Source of the DNA: Porticoccaceae bacterium UBA4026
GTDB lineage: Bacteria > Pseudomonadota > Gammaproteobacteria > Pseudomonadales > Porticoccaceae
Direction: 5' to 3'
Assembly: GCA_002382445.1 (NCBI GenBank)
Contig: DGAQ01000058.1
Coordinates: forward strand, 16,098 to 34,005
DNA length: 17,908 nucleotides
Shown here: positions 15,572 to 17,908 of the stretch, piece by piece
Position numbering within the stretch: position 1 is the first letter of the stretch
How the letters are laid out: each line of letters begins with the position of its first letter
The notes under the pieces: model-generated
Told to the model about the DNA's origin: nothing
The model's database searches: none
Seen by the model: the letters and a program-made list of their open reading frames with translations, nothing else
Translations under genes and position numbers: made by a program

Positions 15572-15616
15572 GTAGATTAATCATTTAAGTCATATGCTTT
15601 AAGGACGAAAAAATTT

Positions 15617-16741
15617 ATGTCTAATGCCGCTGACGTTAAGCAGACCAAATTTTACCATTACCACGTTGAAGCGGGTGGTAAAATGGTACCCTTTGCAGGC
15701 TATCTAATGCCTTTGCAATACACCGGTGGAATCATGCAAGAGCATCTGCATACGCGGGAGAAAGCAGGGCTATTCGATGTATCTCACATGGGCCAGTTGG
15801 TTATCGAAGGGAAGGGTGCGGCAGCGGCTTTAGAGCGGCTTGTACCTGTTGACCTGGGAGCATTGGCCATCGGCCAGCAGAGCTACGCTACGTTCACGTC
15901 TGAACTCGGCGGCATATTAGATGACCTGATTATTACTCGATGGGCAGATAATTGTTTCTTTTTAGTCGTTAACGCTAGTTGCAAAGAGCAAGACATTAAG
16001 CATCTTAGAGAGCACCTAGACAATCTAGATATCACCTATCTTAGCGGGCAGAGTTTAGTGGCCCTTCAGGGCCCAAAAGCAAAAATTATTATCGGCGAAT
16101 TAGCCCCTGCGGCCAATGAGCTCTTATTTATGAACGGCTGTCGGACTTCTATAGGCGGCATTGATTGCTATGTGACTCGATCGGGGTATACCGGGGAAGA
16201 TGGCTTTGAAATCTCCGTGGCAGATGAAAATGCAACGGCGCTTGCTGACCAATTACTGGCGTATGACGATGTTCAATGGGTTGGTCTTGGCGCGCGTGAT
16301 TCTTTGAGGCTTGAAGCTGGTTTGTGCCTTTATGGTCACGATATGGACAGAGGTAAATCGCCGGTTGAGGCTGGCCTAAGCTGGAGTATTAGTCAGTCTC
16401 GACGTGAGGGCGGTTCTAAGTCGGGAGGTTTCTTAGGTTCTGACCAAATACTTAAGCATCTAGCGGATGGCGTTAGCACAAAAAGAGTTGGATTTGTGAT
16501 CGACGGCCGAGCCCCGGTAAGAGAGGGTGCAGAAATTGTTGACGATCAAGGAAATGTTGTTGGCGTTATTACTAGCGGTGGGTTTGGTCCGACCCTGCAG
16601 ATGCCGGTTGCTATGGGTTATGTAAAAACCGATTTTTCTGCGGTGGGTACCAAGTTGGACGCGCTGGTAAGAGGTAAGTCTCGTGCAATGACCCTGGTGA
16701 AAATGCCAATGGTTCCTCAGCGTTATTATCGTGGTGATTAA
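15617..16741 (+). CDS. gcvT: GcvT, aminomethyltransferase (glycine cleavage T protein)
   Basis: The T protein releases ammonia from the aminomethyl-lipoyl H protein and passes the carbon to tetrahydrofolate, giving 5,10-methylene-THF. The protein has 374 residues, close to family length. GLFDVSHMGQ (51-60), the catalytic aspartate region GGILDDLI (98-105), GYTGEDGFEI and GLGARDSLRLEAGL with LYGHDMD are all conserved. It is first in the gcvT-gcvH-gcvP operon. The methylene-THF made here can be reduced to the methyl donor for methionine, which fits the metJ-metB genes next door. No missing residue is apparent. Confidence 0.96.
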   Translation: MSNAADVKQTKFYHYHVEAGGKMVPFAGYLMPLQYTGGIMQEHLHTREKAGLFDVSHMGQLVIEGKGAAAALERLVPVDLGALAIGQQSYATFTSELGGILDDLIITRWADNCFFLVVNASCKEQDIKHLREHLDNLDITYLSGQSLVALQGPKAKIIIGELAPAANELLFMNGCRTSIGGIDCYVTRSGYTGEDGFEISVADENATALADQLLAYDDVQWVGLGARDSLRLEAGLCLYGHDMDRGKSPVEAGLSWSISQSRREGGSKSGGFLGSDQILKHLADGVSTKRVGFVIDGRAPVREGAEIVDDQGNVVGVITSGGFGPTLQMPVAMGYVKTDFSAVGTKLDALVRGKSRAMTLVKMPMVPQRYYRGD

Positions 16742-16761
16742 AAAACTAATAGGAGTCCATT

Positions 16762-17139
16762 ATGGGCGAAAAAATCTATACAAGAGATCATGAGTGGCTA
16801 GATATTACCGATGGGGTGGCCACGATTGGTGTCACTGAATTTGCACAAGAGCAACTGGGTGATGTGGTCTTTGTAGACTTACCTGAAGTCGGTGCCTTAC
16901 TGACTGAGGGAGATGAGGTCGCGGTGATTGAGTCGGTAAAAGCCGCCGGAGAGGTAAATACACCTCTTAGTGGGACAGTAGTCGGTGTAAATGAGGCCTT
17001 GGTTGAAGAGCCTGAGCTACTCAATAGTTCACCGCAAAAGGATGGATGGATGTTTAAGTTAGCCTTAGATGAGGGTTACGATATTTCCAAATTAATGAAT
17101 GAATCTGACTACCAAGACTATATTTCTGCAAACACCTAG
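16762..17139 (+). CDS. gcvH: GcvH, glycine cleavage H protein
   Basis: The H protein carries the aminomethyl group on a lipoyl arm between the P, T and L proteins. It has 125 residues, a normal length. The lipoylation motif is ESVKAAGEV with K60 as the modified lysine. EWLDITDGVATIGVTEFAQEQ and LGDVVFVDLPEVG are the canonical N-terminal half, and the C-terminal half contains KDGWMFKL. A strong AGGAG ribosome site lies before the ATG, 20 bases after the gcvT stop, so it belongs to the same operon. Confidence 0.97.
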   Translation: MGEKIYTRDHEWLDITDGVATIGVTEFAQEQLGDVVFVDLPEVGALLTEGDEVAVIESVKAAGEVNTPLSGTVVGVNEALVEEPELLNSSPQKDGWMFKLALDEGYDISKLMNESDYQDYISANT

Positions 17140-17166
17140 ATCTGAAGAATAACTGGAGACACCATA

Positions 17167-17908
17167 ATGCTGAAGAAAACAAGAACGCTTGCTGAGATGC
17201 AAAATTCTGCTGAATTTATTGCGCGGCATGTGGGTCCCTCAGATAAAGATCAGCAGGCGATGCTCAAAACCTTGGGTTGCAATAGTTTAGCCCAGTTGAC
17301 TAGTGAAGTGGTTCCTGCCGCTATTGCGATGACCGAGAACTTAGATATTGTTGATGGTTGTACTGAGGCGAAAGCGCTCGCTGAGTTGCTTGAAATTGCC
17401 CGTCATAATAAGGTTTTTCGAAGTTTTATTGGTCAAGGGTATTACGGCACCATTACGCCCAATGTCATTCAAAGAAATATACTCGAGAATCCAGCGTGGT
17501 ACACCGCTTATACGCCATATCAACCTGAGATTTCGCAAGGGCGGCTAGAGGCGCTTATCAACTTCCAAACGATGATTACCGACCTCACTGGTATGGAGAT
17601 GTCCAACGCATCCATGTTGGACGAGGGCACTGCTGCAGCGGAGGCAATGGCCTTGTGTCAACGTATGTCAAAGTCTAAATCAATGTGTTTTTTCGTTGAT
17701 CAAGACTGTTTTCCACAGACCATTGAAATTATTAAGACCCGCGCCGAACCGGTAGGCATCGAGGTCCAAATAGGTAATCCAGATGAATTTTCTGGCGATG
17801 CCTTTGGTATTTTGTTGCAGTATCCGGGATCCAGCGGAGAAGTGCGCAATCATCGGGATATTATTATCAAGGTTCAAGAACATCGCGGTTTGGTCGTTAT
17901 GGCGGCTG
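17167..17908 (+). CDS. gcvP: GcvP, glycine dehydrogenase (decarboxylating), 5' part
   Basis: The first 247 codons of the P protein are visible, and the frame stays open to the window edge. P protein decarboxylates glycine with PLP and loads the aminomethyl group onto GcvH. FIARHVGPS (17-25), GQGYYGTITPNVIQRNIL, PAWYTAYTPYQPEISQGR and EALINFQTMITDLTGM are the typical N-terminal motifs, followed by ASMLDEGTAAAEAM. The PLP lysine lies far downstream and is not in the window. GGAG at 17155-17158 sits 8 bases before the ATG, 27 bases after gcvH. The protein is probably the long fused form, since it begins like E. coli GcvP, but the end is unseen. Confidence 0.95.
   Translation, partial: MLKKTRTLAEMQNSAEFIARHVGPSDKDQQAMLKTLGCNSLAQLTSEVVPAAIAMTENLDIVDGCTEAKALAELLEIARHNKVFRSFIGQGYYGTITPNVIQRNILENPAWYTAYTPYQPEISQGRLEALINFQTMITDLTGMEMSNASMLDEGTAAAEAMALCQRMSKSKSMCFFVDQDCFPQTIEIIKTRAEPVGIEVQIGNPDEFSGDAFGILLQYPGSSGEVRNHRDIIIKVQEHRGLVVMAA

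Noticed and set aside
15474..15616. Possible glycine riboswitch before gcvT
   Set aside because: The spacer is only 143 bp, AT-rich, and lacks the paired GC-rich aptamer elements; a plain promoter with a short leader explains it.
1..17908. Mobile elements, CRISPR arrays, defence systems, or a horizontally acquired island
   Set aside because: Every gene is a recognisable housekeeping or regulatory type, and no direct repeats, integrase or transposase sequences were seen.

Overview
The window reads as a chromosomal segment of a gammaproteobacterium, probably a marine, moderate-GC lineage. The evidence is E. coli-like CysJ, CysI, CysH, CysB, MetB, YadG, YadH and QueF, a true MetJ repressor, and a DUF2062 gene next to lolDE. 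I cannot fix the genus from the sequence. There are no transposases, integrases, tRNAs, rRNAs or CRISPR repeats, and no stretch longer than about 300 bases lacks a gene. The window starts inside lolD and ends inside gcvP.

Left part (1-4664): the end of lolD and all of lolE (lipoprotein release from the inner membrane), a convergent DUF2062 membrane protein, then a tightly overlapped set of yadG, yadH (ABC-2 type exporter) and queF (queuosine precursor reductase).

Middle (4778-12105): a sulfur assimilation block. cysJ-cysI-cysH (PAPS and sulfite reduction) faces cysB, the LysR-type activator. cysB is divergent from cobA (siroheme synthesis, the CysI cofactor) and cysK (cysteine synthase). A nitroreductase-family gene with the full iodotyrosine deiodinase (IYD) substrate signature follows cysK.

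Right part (12928-17908): metJ (methionine repressor) divergent from metB (cystathionine gamma-synthase), an LrhA-like LysR regulator, and divergently gcvT-gcvH-gcvP (glycine cleavage, supplying methylene-tetrahydrofolate). Together these genes take sulfate-derived sulfur to cysteine and on to cystathionine, and supply one-carbon units that can feed methionine.

The most interesting signal is in the intergenic DNA. Tandem 8-bp elements like the E. coli met box (AGACGTCT) lie not only between metJ and metB, as expected, but also in front of cysJ, at the start of cysB and on the cobA promoter. Four of the five sites share a variant left box, AGCC(A/G)T. This suggests that MetJ with S-adenosylmethionine (SAM) controls reductive sulfate assimilation here, on top of CysB. 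A second regulatory unit is an 8-bp inverted repeat just upstream of a good gcvT promoter, next to the divergent LysR gene.
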